From: Demequina sediminicola | GTDB taxonomy: Bacteria > Actinomycetota > Actinomycetes > Actinomycetales > Demequinaceae | NCBI RefSeq assembly: GCF_000975055.1 | Contig: NZ_BBRB01000001.1 | Coordinates: 565,751 to 629,750, forward strand | Length of the DNA stretch: 64,000 nucleotides | Direction: 5' to 3' | Part shown: positions 26,244 through 34,397 of the stretch, one piece after another | Position numbering within the stretch: the first letter of the stretch is position 1 | Layout of the letters: every line of letters begins with the position of its first letter | Notes under the pieces: model-generated | Database searches by the model: none | Told to the model about the DNA's origin: nothing | The model's input: the letters and a program-made list of their open reading frames with translations, nothing else | Program-made: the position numbers and the translations under genes

Positions 26244-28328
26244 ATGTTTCGAACGATTGCGCGCCGCGTTTCGCTCCTCGGCGTCATGATCGCGATGGCT
26301 GTGGCAGGTATGGCTCCCGCGGCCAACGCCCAGCTCAACGGCGATGACTTCGACCCCGGATTCATCATCTCTGATGCCGACTTCTTTGCCGGCTCGGCAA
26401 TGTCGTCTTCGCAAGTGCAAGCCTTCCTCAACGCCAAGGTGCCCGAGTGCGCCAGCGGGTACGTCTGCCTGAAGGACTACCGCCAACACACCCCCAACAT
26501 TCCTGCAGACAACTACTGCGATGGATACAGCGGCCGGTCCAACGAGTCCGCGGCGACAATCATCGCGAGGGTGGGTCAGTCCTGCGGTGTCTCGCAGAAG
26601 GTCCTTCTTGTCCTCATGCAAAAGGAAATGAGCCTCGTCACGCACACGTGGCCCAGTAGTTGGCGTTATGACAAAGCGACAGGATTTGCATGCCCTGACA
26701 CGGCGCCCTGCGATTCCACCTATGGCGGATTCATTTACCAGCTGTTCTATGCGGCACGTCAATACCAGCTCTACGCCGCTTTTCCTGACCGCTACCGCCA
26801 CCAGGCAGGCACCACTGAGAACGTCTACTGGCACCCGAACGCAAGCTGCGGAACCGGCAAGGTCTACATCGTCAACCAGGCAACCGCTGGTCTCTACAAC
26901 TACACGCCGTACCAGCCGAACGCTGCAGCACTAAACAACCTTTACGGAACGGGCAACAGCTGCTCCTCCTACGGAAACCGTAACTTCTGGCGCATCTACA
27001 CCGAGTGGTTCGGCGACTCTCAGGGTGGCGGTCACGAAGACATCGCCCTCCACTGGAAGGCCAACAGCTGGCTCGGAAGCCCCACCTCCAGCATCACCGA
27101 GTACGACTACAACGGCGGAGGCCTGGTTCAGGGCTACGCGAACGGCGCAATCACGTGGACCTCGTCGTCCGGCGCTGCGACACTGTCCGGCGCAATCCGC
27201 ACGTACTACGGCTCACACTCGGGAGTCCGCGGAGACTTTGGATGGCCGGCCGATGACCCGGTCACCAGCAGCGTTTCCGGCGGCGGTACTGCACAGGAGT
27301 TCGACAACGCCTCCATTTGGGAGTCGCCGGCCGGAGTGTTCCACTCTGAAGGAAGCCTGCGCACTGCCTACAAGCGCTACAACTCTTACAAAGGTGGCTT
27401 GGGTTGGCCTACCAGCAACGCCTACACGGACTCCACCACCGGCTTTGCTGCCCAGAACTTCCAAAACGGAACGATGCTGACGAGCGGCTCGAAGTATGGA
27501 TGGACTCGTACGGCAGACATTCCGGCCTTGGTCTCGATGGGTGCCTTCACCGGTAGCCTCGGCTGGCCCGCGGGTGATGTGAACTCCACGACCGCTTCCG
27601 GTGGCGGAACAGTCCAGGCCTTCACCGGCGGCGCCGTCACACGTGCAAAGAACTCGTCACAGATGTTCCTTCTCACTGGCGACTTGCGTAGCGCGTTTGG
27701 TGATGAAGGCGGACTGGGCGGCGAACTCGGTTGGCCCACCAGCAACGCCTACACCGAAACCGCCACCGGCTTTGCTGCCCAGGACTTCCAGGGCGGAACG
27801 CTCCTGATCGACGGCTCCAAGTCCGCCATCGTGGACCCTGCAGACCTACCCGAACTGGTCAACCTCGGCGCCTTCACCGGTTCCCTGGGATGGCCAGCCG
27901 GACCGGTCAACACCAACACCTCCTCCGGAGGCGGAACAGTCCAGGCCTTCACCGGCGGCGCCGTCACCCAAGCCAACGGCTCCGACTCGAAGTACTACAT
28001 CACCGGAACCCTGCGCACCGCATTCGGTAAGACCGGCGGACTCGCAGGCGAACTCGGCTGGCCCACAAGCAACGCCTACACCGAAACCGCCACCGGCTTT
28101 GCTGCCCAGGACTTCCAAGGCGGAACGCTCACGCTGACGCCTGAAGGTGCAGTGATGACTCCGGTGGCCGCGGCGGCGTCGCGTTCGGCATCTCCTGATT
28201 CGGATGTGTCAGACCAGAAGGCATCTCCGAGCCCCTCGCCTAGCGCGAGCTCGTCGGCGAGCCCGAGCCCGTCGTCGGCGCTCAGCCCGTCTCCGTCGGC
28301 GAGCCCAAGTGTGAGCCCGAAGCCTTAG
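26244..28328 (+). CDS. Secreted LGFP-repeat cell-wall protein
   Basis: This 694-residue secreted protein has a signal peptide ending near APAANAQ (about residue 29). Residues 35-265 form a domain with HTPNIPADNYC, LVLMQKEMSLVT and STYGGFIYQLFYAARQYQLY that I recognise from other actinobacterial surface proteins but cannot name. From about 290 to 630 are LGFP-type repeats (LGWPTSNAYT, GFAAQDFQGGT, SLGWPAG, repeated), thought to bind the cell wall or its mycolate/arabinogalactan relatives. The C-terminus is a Ser/Pro/Ala-rich tail without LPxTG. Three repeat copies are almost identical at DNA level. The ATG follows GAGAGG. Confidence 0.85.
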   Translation: MFRTIARRVSLLGVMIAMAVAGMAPAANAQLNGDDFDPGFIISDADFFAGSAMSSSQVQAFLNAKVPECASGYVCLKDYRQHTPNIPADNYCDGYSGRSNESAATIIARVGQSCGVSQKVLLVLMQKEMSLVTHTWPSSWRYDKATGFACPDTAPCDSTYGGFIYQLFYAARQYQLYAAFPDRYRHQAGTTENVYWHPNASCGTGKVYIVNQATAGLYNYTPYQPNAAALNNLYGTGNSCSSYGNRNFWRIYTEWFGDSQGGGHEDIALHWKANSWLGSPTSSITEYDYNGGGLVQGYANGAITWTSSSGAATLSGAIRTYYGSHSGVRGDFGWPADDPVTSSVSGGGTAQEFDNASIWESPAGVFHSEGSLRTAYKRYNSYKGGLGWPTSNAYTDSTTGFAAQNFQNGTMLTSGSKYGWTRTADIPALVSMGAFTGSLGWPAGDVNSTTASGGGTVQAFTGGAVTRAKNSSQMFLLTGDLRSAFGDEGGLGGELGWPTSNAYTETATGFAAQDFQGGTLLIDGSKSAIVDPADLPELVNLGAFTGSLGWPAGPVNTNTSSGGGTVQAFTGGAVTQANGSDSKYYITGTLRTAFGKTGGLAGELGWPTSNAYTETATGFAAQDFQGGTLTLTPEGAVMTPVAAAASRSASPDSDVSDQKASPSPSPSASSSASPSPSSALSPSPSASPSVSPKP
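27411..28120 (+). repeat. Tandem 327-bp near-identical repeats inside the LGFP gene
   Basis: The words starting ACCAGCAACGCC (27411), ACCAGCAACGCC (27738) and ACAAGCAACGCC (28065) mark a period of exactly 327 bases (109 codons). Following segments such as GGCTTTGCTGCCCAG are identical in all three. Perfect periodicity with few silent differences suggests recent duplication or gene conversion, so copy number could vary between strains. Confidence 0.85.
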
Positions 28329-28350
28329 GCCTCTGCAGCCTCACCCTGAT

Positions 28351-28382
28351 CCGCTGAGAGTCCCTACGGGGACCCTCAGCGG
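28351..28382 (+). terminator. Terminator after the LGFP gene
   Basis: CCGCTGAG and CTCAGCGG flank an inner GTCC/GGGAC pair around a short CTAC loop. It lies 23 bases past the stop codon, directly before the family B repeat. No T-tract follows. Confidence 0.65.
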
Positions 28383-28384
28383 TT

Positions 28385-28444
28385 GCTAGCGGTGTCTGAG
28401 TGCCCAATCGGGCAGCATCTGGGCACTCAGGGACCGCTAGCGCG
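28385..28444. repeat. Family B palindromic repeat, copy 2
   Basis: GCTAGCGGTGTCTGAGTGCCC pairs almost perfectly with GGGCACTCAGGGACCGCTAGC across ATCGGGCAGCATCT-like loop bases. It is the best-paired of the four copies. It occupies most of the 180-base gap between the LGFP gene and the AbiEi/DUF559 gene. Confidence 0.85.
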
Positions 28445-28509
28445 CGAGCACTATCCACAGATGCTCGTGACTCTTACCGTTGCACAGGAGCGCTCACTTC
28501 ACTGGGTGC

Positions 28510-29430
28510 ATGAGACTTCTCCCTAGGCTCACCTTGCAGGACGCACCGCTGGCGGACTTTCTCGGCGCAAATTGCCACGCATTCACCCGCGGGGAGCTGA
28601 TTACTGGCTGGTCGCGGCGCCAGCTCGATGCCTGCCTACGCGACGGGCTGTGCGTCAGGATCGCTCCCGGCGTCTACGCGGCGACAACCCACGCAAACGC
28701 GCCGGCGGTTCGCGGCGAGGCACTCGCACTGTGGCAACCGCGAGCCCTCGTCACCGGGTCGCTCGCGCTGCACTTGGCAGACAATCGGATCAGCCATCGC
28801 AACCGCGCAGACCTCATCCTGGCAGCGAACACTCACCGGATCGGCCCGGGTTGGGCTCAACTCCATCGCACGGGGCCGGTCAGGATCCGCACCGACCATG
28901 ACGGCGTCCCCTGCGTGACGGCAGAGAGGGCGCTCCTTGATGCCTGGCGCTACGCGCTCCGTCCACAGCGGCGCGACGTTGTGTGGGAAGCACTCTGGAC
29001 GCGGGTCTGCACCTGGCGGCAATTGGCTCGGGAACTCGATCGCGCCGAACGGGTTGCCGGCCGGCGAGATTTGGAGCGGATGCTCGGATGGTTTGAGGGC
29101 GGAGCGACCACGCCGTTGGAGGTGCGCGCTCAGCATGAGGTGTTCACGGGGCCGCAGTTTCGTGGCTTCGAATGGCAGGCAGCGGTGAGCGCGGGATCCA
29201 GGAGGGCGGTGGTGGACATGCTTCACAGGGGCGCTTGTGTTGCAGTGGAACTGGATGGCGACCGGTATCACTCAACACGCGAGGCTCGCGACGCTGACCG
29301 CGAGCGGCAGACTGATCTTGCTGCGGCGGGACTTGTGGTGCTCCGCTTTGGGTGGAACGACATTGCCGGGCGGCCTGAGTGGTGCCGCGAGAAGGTTCTG
29401 GAGGTACTCGCGCGGCGATCTGTTGCGTGA
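28510..29430 (+). CDS. AbiEi-like winged-helix plus DUF559 (Vsr-like) nuclease-fold protein
   Basis: This 306-residue protein has an N-terminal AbiEi-antitoxin-like part (about 15-60, FTRGELITGWSRRQLDACLR and GVYAATTHAN) and a C-terminal DUF559 domain of the very-short-patch-repair endonuclease fold (about 210-300). The latter has AVVDMLHRGACVAVELDGDR, then YHSTREARDADRERQTDLAA and GLVVLRFGWNDI, including the Glu-x-Asp and Gln/Arg positions of the nuclease-like core. This fusion is widespread in Micrococcales and mostly uncharacterised. No toxin partner (AbiEii) is adjacent. The ATG at MRLLPRLTLQD is preferred over one 10 codons earlier. The gene is flanked by palindromic repeats on both sides. 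Confidence 0.8.
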   Translation: MRLLPRLTLQDAPLADFLGANCHAFTRGELITGWSRRQLDACLRDGLCVRIAPGVYAATTHANAPAVRGEALALWQPRALVTGSLALHLADNRISHRNRADLILAANTHRIGPGWAQLHRTGPVRIRTDHDGVPCVTAERALLDAWRYALRPQRRDVVWEALWTRVCTWRQLARELDRAERVAGRRDLERMLGWFEGGATTPLEVRAQHEVFTGPQFRGFEWQAAVSAGSRRAVVDMLHRGACVAVELDGDRYHSTREARDADRERQTDLAAAGLVVLRFGWNDIAGRPEWCREKVLEVLARRSVA

Positions 29431-29444
29431 CAGGAGTCTGCGAG

Positions 29445-29507
29445 GGTGGCAGGGACGTTCGCGTGGGTGACAGGGACGTTCGCGTGCGTGACAGGGACGT
29501 TCGCGTG
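29445..29507. repeat. Three tandem 21-bp repeats
   Basis: The unit GGTGACAGGGACGTTCGCGTG is present three times without spacers (29445-29465, 29466-29486, 29487-29507), with one or two changes per unit. It starts 14 bases after the AbiEi/DUF559 stop codon. There are no spacers between units, so it is not a CRISPR array. Confidence 0.85.
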
Positions 29508-29511
29508 CGTC

Positions 29512-29569
29512 GCAGCGGTGGCTGAGTGCCCATTAGCGGGTCCGGCGAGCACTCAGGCACCGCCAGCGC
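29512..29569. repeat. Family B palindromic repeat, copy 3
   Basis: GCAGCGGTGGCTGAGTGCCC pairs with GAGCACTCAGGCACCGCCAGC. With the next copy it forms a tandem duplication: similarity continues on both sides (TGCGTC before, GAGAG...GCCGATGCTGGGGC after), with a period of 119 bases. The 500-base gap from 29431 to 29937 is otherwise repeats up to about 29735, then the dnaK promoter. Confidence 0.85.
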
Positions 29570-29630
29570 GTGGAGAGCCGATGCTGGGGCTGGGCCTACC
29601 GGGCGGCGGTAGGTGGGCGGGGACTGCGTC

Positions 29631-29688
29631 GCAGCGGTGGCTGAGTGCCCAATAGAGGGTCCGACGAGCACTCAGGCACCGCCAGCGC
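29631..29688. repeat. Family B palindromic repeat, copy 4
   Basis: This is nearly identical to the copy 119 bases upstream, with loop changes (CAATAGAGGGTCCGACGAG versus CATTAGCGGGTCCGGCGAG). It is followed by GAGAGGGCCGATGCTGGGGC, again shared with copy 3, which puts the abundant octamer GCCGATGC at the same offset in each unit. Confidence 0.85.
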
Positions 29689-29784
29689 GTAGAGAGGGCC
29701 GATGCTGGGGCGGCGGTAGGTGGGCGCGTCGTGCCGTGTCGAGCCGAGGGCGTGCCGGACCTCACAAATTCGCCTACGGCAGAA

Positions 29785-29867
29785 GTTGAGCAGGGTTCAC
29801 TCAACTTTCACGTTTTCCACTTGACATCCCCGCCGGGGCGTGGATACTTGAGTGTAGGCGGCTCAAC
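29785..29867 (+). promoter_or_regulatory. dnaK promoter with two HAIR operators for HspR
   Basis: Two HAIR-type inverted repeats are visible: GTTGAGC-N7-ACTCAAC at 29785-29805 and CTTGAGT-N7-GCTCAAC at 29847-29867, close to the known CTTGAGT-N7-ACTCAAG consensus. A -35 TTGACA (29821-29826) and -10 GATACT (29843-29848), 16 bases apart, lie between and overlap the second site. HspR, encoded at the end of the same operon, should repress here until heat or unfolded protein frees the promoter. Confidence 0.93.
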
Positions 29868-29937
29868 TTTGACGAAGCCGGCACCAATTCACGGCGCGAC
29901 CTCCCGGCCACGCCTCACGAACCAAGGAGGACATTCA

Positions 29938-31815
29938 ATGTCACGTGCAGTAGGTATTGACTTGGGAACCACGAACTCCGTGGTGACCGTTCTTGAAGGT
30001 GGCGAGCCCACCGTCATCGCAAACGCCGAGGGCGCACGCACCACCCCGTCGGTGGTCGCATTCTCGAAGACCGGCGAAGTTCTGGTGGGCGAGATCGCGA
30101 AGCGCCAGGCCGTCACCAACATCGACCGCACGATCACCTCCGTCAAGCGCCACATGGGCACTGACTGGTCCAAGGAGATCGACGGCAAGAAGTACTCCGC
30201 ACAGGAGATTTCCGCTCGTATCCTCGGCAAGCTCAAGCGTGACGCCGAGGAGTACTTGGGCGAGAAGGTCACTGAAGCAGTCATCACTGTTCCCGCGTAC
30301 TTCAACGACGCCGAGCGTCAGGCCACCAAGGACGCCGGTGAGATCGCAGGCCTCAAGGTCCAGCGCATCGTCAACGAGCCCACCGCGGCAGCACTCGCAT
30401 ACGGCCTCGACAAGGGCAAGGAAGACGAGCTCATTCTGGTCTTCGACCTCGGTGGCGGTACGTTCGACGTCTCACTCCTCGAGGTGGGCAAGGACGAGGA
30501 CGACTTCTCGACCATTCAGGTCCGCGCCACCGCCGGTGACAACCGCCTCGGTGGAGACGACTGGGACAGCCGCGTTGTCGACTTCCTGATCAAGGAAGTC
30601 AAGAACAGCGAGGGCGTTGACCTGTCGAAGGACAAGGCCGCTGTGCAGCGTCTGCGTGAAGCAGCCGAGCAGGCCAAGAAGGAACTGTCCTCGGCCACCA
30701 GTACCAACATTTCGCTCCAGTACCTGAGCATCGGCGAGAACGGCCCTGTCCACATGGACACCCGCCTGACCCGTGCGAAGTTCCAGGAACTCACCGAGGA
30801 CCTGATCGAGCGCACCAAGGCTCCGTTCCAGCAGGTCATCAAGGACGCTGGCATCCAGTTGTCCGAGATTGACCACGTGGTTCTCGTGGGTGGCTCGACC
30901 CGTATGCCTGCTGTCACCGACGTGGTCAAGGACCTCACCGGTGGCCGCGAGCCCAACAAGGGCGTGAACCCCGACGAGGTTGTCGCCGTGGGTGCAGCGC
31001 TGCAGGCCGGTGTCATCTCCGGTGAGCGCAAGGACGTGCTGCTCATTGACGTCACTCCCCTGAGCCTCGGCATCGAGACCAAGGGCGGCGTCATGACCAG
31101 CCTGATCGAGCGCAACACCGCGATCCCGACCAAGTCGTCTGAGGTCTTCTCGACCGCCGATGACAACCAGCCATCCGTGCTGGTGCAGGTCTACCAGGGT
31201 GAGCGCCAGTTTGCTCGCGACAACAAGCTCCTCGGAACCTTTGAGTTGGGCGGCATCGCACCGGCTCCTCGTGGAGTTCCGCAGATCGAGGTCACGTTCG
31301 ACATCGACGCCAACGGCATTGTGCACGTGGGCGCCAAGGATCGCGGCACCGGTAAGGAGCAGTCCATCACCGTGACCGGCGGCTCGGCCCTGTCCAAGGA
31401 AGACATCGAGCAGATGGTCAAGGACGCTGAAGAGCACGAGGCCGAGGACAAGGCACGTCGCGAAGCACAGGAGACTCGCAACAACGCGGAGACCTTCGCT
31501 TACTCGACCGAGAAGATCTTGTCCGAGAACGAGGACAAGGTTCCTGCCGACGTTGCTGAAGACGTCAAGGGCGCGATCGCTGAAGTGAAGACCGCTCTCG
31601 AAGGCGACGACGACGAAGCCGTGAAGACTGCGCACGACTCCCTCGTGGAGAAGGCACAGAAGATCGGCGAGGCCGTGTACGCCGCTCAGCAGGCCGAGGA
31701 AGCAGCCGGCGACGGCGCTCCCGCAGGCGATGAGTCCGCACAGGAGTCCTCTGACGAGGACGTGGTGGACGCTGAGATCGTCGACGACGAGACCGACGAG
31801 AACGACAAGAAGTAA
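29938..31815 (+). CDS. dnaK: Hsp70 chaperone DnaK
   Basis: This 625-residue cytosolic chaperone has ATPase motifs [36 protein letters not shown] and [11 protein letters not shown], a substrate domain with [18 protein letters not shown] and a long charged lid ending [13 protein letters not shown]. Length and order are those of actinobacterial DnaK. The start is ATG at [10 protein letters not shown] with AAGGAGG 7 bases upstream. It is the first gene of dnaK-grpE-dnaJ-hspR, the classic HspR operon. A short hairpin after the stop may help set the higher level of DnaK over the later genes. Confidence 0.98.
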   Translation: MSRAVGIDLGTTNSVVTVLEGGEPTVIANAEGARTTPSVVAFSKTGEVLVGEIAKRQAVTNIDRTITSVKRHMGTDWSKEIDGKKYSAQEISARILGKLKRDAEEYLGEKVTEAVITVPAYFNDAERQATKDAGEIAGLKVQRIVNEPTAAALAYGLDKGKEDELILVFDLGGGTFDVSLLEVGKDEDDFSTIQVRATAGDNRLGGDDWDSRVVDFLIKEVKNSEGVDLSKDKAAVQRLREAAEQAKKELSSATSTNISLQYLSIGENGPVHMDTRLTRAKFQELTEDLIERTKAPFQQVIKDAGIQLSEIDHVVLVGGSTRMPAVTDVVKDLTGGREPNKGVNPDEVVAVGAALQAGVISGERKDVLLIDVTPLSLGIETKGGVMTSLIERNTAIPTKSSEVFSTADDNQPSVLVQVYQGERQFARDNKLLGTFELGGIAPAPRGVPQIEVTFDIDANGIVHVGAKDRGTGKEQSITVTGGSALSKEDIEQMVKDAEEHEAEDKARREAQETRNNAETFAYSTEKILSENEDKVPADVAEDVKGAIAEVKTALEGDDDEAVKTAHDSLVEKAQKIGEAVYAAQQAEEAAGDGAPAGDESAQESSDEDVVDAEIVDDETDENDKK

Positions 31816-31830
31816 CAACCCGACTGCGGA

Positions 31831-31850
31831 GGGCCGATGCACATCGGCCC
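31831..31850 (+). other. Hairpin between dnaK and grpE
   Basis: GGGCCGAT and ATCGGCCC pair around a GCAC loop, 15 bases after the dnaK stop. There is no T-tract, so it is more likely an RNA processing or stability element than a full terminator. It contains the octamer GCCGATGC. Confidence 0.6.
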
Positions 31851-31878
31851 TCCGCTACGGTCGCTCACGGAGGCCAAC

Positions 31879-32442
31879 ATGACAGACCAGAACCCCACAC
31901 CCGAACAGGGTGATGACCAGGATCCACTCGCTGAGGCAGAGTCGATCATCAACGAGGCAGCACAGCGTGCGGAAGCCGCTGGCGAGGCCGTCGAGGCCGA
32001 GGTCGCTGATCTCGAAAGCGCGGCGGAACTGCGTGCCGCCGAGCACCTCGCTGACCTGCAACGCCTTCAGGCGGAGTACGTCAACTACCGCAAGCGCGTC
32101 GATCGCGACCGGGAGGCCGCCAGTGGACTCGCGACCACGAAGGTCGTCGAATCTCTCATTCCGATCCTCGACGACATTGCCGCAGCACGCGAGCACGGCG
32201 AACTCGACGAGGGCCCATTCGCGTCGATCGCGAACAAGCTCGAGGAGACGCTCGGCCGTCTGGGTTGGGAAAGTTACGGAGCCGTGGGCGACGAGTTCGA
32301 CCCTCAACTTCACGAGGCTTTGACCTCCCAGCCGTCGACCGAGGTCGAGGTTCCCACCGTGCAACTGGTGGCACAGCCCGGCCACCGTATCGGTGACCGT
32401 GTGGTCCGCCCCGCACGAGTCATCGTTGCCCAACCTGAATAA
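31879..32442 (+). CDS. grpE: Nucleotide exchange factor GrpE
   Basis: This 187-residue protein has an acidic, disordered N-terminus, a long coiled coil (about 25-100, [20 protein letters not shown] to [13 protein letters not shown]) and a compact beta-rich C-terminal domain with [14 protein letters not shown] and a final [17 protein letters not shown]. It releases ADP from DnaK. The start is ATG at [10 protein letters not shown] with ACGGAGG about 6 bases upstream; an earlier start is in a poor context. Genes before and after are also chaperones of the HspR operon. Confidence 0.96.
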   Translation: MTDQNPTPEQGDDQDPLAEAESIINEAAQRAEAAGEAVEAEVADLESAAELRAAEHLADLQRLQAEYVNYRKRVDRDREAASGLATTKVVESLIPILDDIAAAREHGELDEGPFASIANKLEETLGRLGWESYGAVGDEFDPQLHEALTSQPSTEVEVPTVQLVAQPGHRIGDRVVRPARVIVAQPE

Positions 32443-32468
32443 CACCACCCACGAAAGGAGGCGCTCGC

Positions 32469-33437
32469 ATGTCGAGTCAGGATTGGTTCACTAAGGACTT
32501 TTACAAGACGTTGGGCGTCTCCAAGGACGCGTCACAAGACGAGGTCAAGAAGGCGTACCGCAAACTCGCCCGCGATCTCCACCCGGACCGTAACCCCGGC
32601 GACTCTGCCTCCGAGCAGAAGTTCAAAGAGGTGGGCGAGGCGTACGGCGTTCTGTCTGACAAAGAACAACGTCAACAGTACGATGCCGTTCGCGCCATGG
32701 GAGGCGGAGGCCCGCGCTTCCAGGCCGGTGGGCCCGGAGGTCAAGGCGGCGCTGGGTTCGAGGACGCGTTCTCGAACATGTTCGGTGGCGGGGGCCGTGG
32801 CGCGGGAGGAACCGGCCAGCAATACCGTGCCCAGGGCTTCGAAGACATGCTGTCCAACATGTTTGGCGGTGGATTCCAGCGCGGACCACAAAAGGGCACC
32901 GACGTTGCCGCAGCCACGGAAGTCAGTTTCCGTCAAGCCGCACAGGGCGAGACCGTTTCGCTGCGCACCTCCACCGGCACCATCAACACCCGCCTGCCAG
33001 TCGGCGTCTCCAGCGGCAAGAAGATCCGTATCGCAGGCAAGGGCCGGCCTGGCACCAACGGCGGACCTGCCGGTGACCTGATCCTGACGGTCCACGTCGC
33101 CAAGCACCCGGTGTTCACCATGGACGGCAACAATCTGCGGATGTCCCTGCCCGTGACGTTTGATGAGGCTGCGCTCGGTGCCACGGTGGAAGTGCCCACA
33201 CTCGAAGGCGACCGCGTGAAGGTCAAGGTACCGAGCGGCACTACCTCGGGCACGACGCTGCGGGTCAAGGGCCGCGGACTGCAAGCAAAGTCCGGCACCG
33301 GCGACCTCTTAGTCACGGTCCACGTCGACGTCCCCCGCAAACTGGGCCGCAAAGCTAAAGAAGCACTCCAAGCGTTTGCACTGGCATCGTCAAAACACGA
33401 TCCTCGCTCACGCCTCTACGACGACGCAGCCAAGTAG
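32469..33437 (+). CDS. dnaJ: DnaJ-family co-chaperone without zinc finger
   Basis: This 322-residue protein has a J-domain at residues about 9-75 ([20 protein letters not shown], and the HPD motif in DLHPDRNPG). A Gly/Phe/Met-rich linker with two FEDxxSNMFGGG repeats runs to about 145, then two beta-barrel substrate domains. There is no CxxCxGxG zinc-finger block, so it is a CbpA-like (type II) J-protein even though it sits in the canonical dnaJ place. AAAGGAGG lies before the ATG. It stimulates DnaK ATPase and delivers substrate. Confidence 0.94.
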   Translation: MSSQDWFTKDFYKTLGVSKDASQDEVKKAYRKLARDLHPDRNPGDSASEQKFKEVGEAYGVLSDKEQRQQYDAVRAMGGGGPRFQAGGPGGQGGAGFEDAFSNMFGGGGRGAGGTGQQYRAQGFEDMLSNMFGGGFQRGPQKGTDVAAATEVSFRQAAQGETVSLRTSTGTINTRLPVGVSSGKKIRIAGKGRPGTNGGPAGDLILTVHVAKHPVFTMDGNNLRMSLPVTFDEAALGATVEVPTLEGDRVKVKVPSGTTSGTTLRVKGRGLQAKSGTGDLLVTVHVDVPRKLGRKAKEALQAFALASSKHDPRSRLYDDAAK

Positions 33438-33486
33438 CAATACCGTGGGACTACAGGCTCACTGACGAGGCTTAAGGAGGACTGCC

Positions 33487-33933
33487 GTGCAACAACCCGA
33501 CGTCGACGAACCGGTCTTTCTGATCTCGGCTGCCGCGGAACTCGCCGGCATGCACGCTCAAACCCTCCGTCAATACGACCGCATGGGGTTAGTCGTCGCC
33601 CGCCGGCGAGCCGGTGGAGGACGCCGCTACTCGTTGCGCGATGTGGCCGTGCTTCGCGAGATCCAGCGCATGAGCCAGGAAGAGGGCATCAACCTCGCCG
33701 GCATCAAGCGCATCCTGGACCTTCAGCACAAGGTTGACCGTCTCACCGCTGAAGTAGAAAAGTTGCGCCCCCGCGCCGACACCGGCTCACGGGTCTTTAC
33801 CTCAGGCCCCGCCGGGCACGTGGTCATCGTGGAACGCGGACGCCGTGTCCGCCGCAACGAGGGACGCTCCATGGTGCTGTGGCGCGATGTCGGGCAAGAC
33901 GACGACGGTCGCGGGGAGATCCCGCGCGCCTGA
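33487..33933 (+). CDS. hspR: Heat-shock repressor HspR (MerR family)
   Basis: This 148-residue protein has a MerR-type winged helix at residues about 10-80: FLISAAAELAGMHAQTLRQY, DRMGLVVARRRAGGGRRYS and DVAVLREIQRMSQEEGINLA. A short coiled coil (HKVDRLTAEVEKL) and a hydrophobic C-terminal tail (HVVIVERGRRVRR) follow, as in other HspR proteins that need DnaK as co-repressor. The start is GTG, with AAGGAGG about 6 bases upstream. It is the last gene of the operon it should repress through the two HAIR sites, giving feedback. Confidence 0.95.
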   Translation: MQQPDVDEPVFLISAAAELAGMHAQTLRQYDRMGLVVARRRAGGGRRYSLRDVAVLREIQRMSQEEGINLAGIKRILDLQHKVDRLTAEVEKLRPRADTGSRVFTSGPAGHVVIVERGRRVRRNEGRSMVLWRDVGQDDDGRGEIPRA

Positions 33934-33958
33934 AAAGTCGGAGCGCTACCGTGAGTTC

Positions 33959-34327
33959 ATGGCCGACTCCGAGAACCCTCACACCCACCACGCACCGGAC
34001 TATGTCGAGATACCGGCAACAGATCTCGAGGCATCCGCACAGTTCTATCGAGACGCATTCGGGTGGCGTTTGACGGCCTACGGTCCCGGGTACTACGGAT
34101 ACACGTGCGCCGATGGCAAGGAACACGGCGGCATCTCCCAGGTAGGGGAAGTCAAGCCGGGAGGAGCACTCGTGGTGCTGTTCTCGCGCGACCTCGAGGC
34201 ATCACTTCAGGACGTGGTGAACGCCGGCGGCACCATCAGCCACCCCATCTTCGACTTCCCAGGTGGTAGGCGCTTCCACTTCATGGATCCCAGTGGCCTC
34301 GAACTCGCCGTGTGGGGTCTGCCGTAA
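33959..34327 (+). CDS. VOC-family (glyoxalase/bleomycin-resistance fold) protein
   Basis: This 122-residue protein has one VOC domain with metal-site style residues: YVEIPATDLEASAQFYRDAF and GWRLTAYGPGYYGYTCADG near the N-terminus, and FHFMDPSGLELAVW at the end, where Glu is the expected ligand. It lies 25 bases after hspR on the same strand, so it may be read through from the heat-shock operon. The ribosome site is weak. Substrate is unknown. It ends just before a bidirectional terminator. Confidence 0.85.
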   Translation: MADSENPHTHHAPDYVEIPATDLEASAQFYRDAFGWRLTAYGPGYYGYTCADGKEHGGISQVGEVKPGGALVVLFSRDLEASLQDVVNAGGTISHPIFDFPGGRRFHFMDPSGLELAVWGLP

Positions 34328-34339
34328 TCCATCGACCAA

Positions 34340-34380
34340 AAAAGAAGTCCGGTACCGCCCTCAGCTCGGTACCGGACCTC
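34340..34380. terminator. Bidirectional terminator between VOC gene and GGDEF-like gene
   Basis: The 11-bp stem GTCCGGTACCG/CGGTACCGGAC (34347-34357 and 34367-34377) has a 9-base loop. On the - strand it is followed by CTTCTTTTTTGG, a good T-tract; on the + strand by CTCTCGTGTTT. It serves both converging genes. Confidence 0.88.
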
Positions 34381-34397
34381 TCGTGTTTCTCACCTCG

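Noticed and set aside
27411-28120. CRISPR-like periodicity at 327 bases
   Set aside because: The repeats are in frame within a protein-coding gene and encode LGFP motifs.
29445-29507. Possible small CRISPR array
   Set aside because: The three 21-base units touch each other without spacers and no cas gene is present.
30472-31842. Long open frame on the - strand opposite dnaK
   Set aside because: Antisense shadow of a firmly identified DnaK; no ribosome site or recognisable motif.
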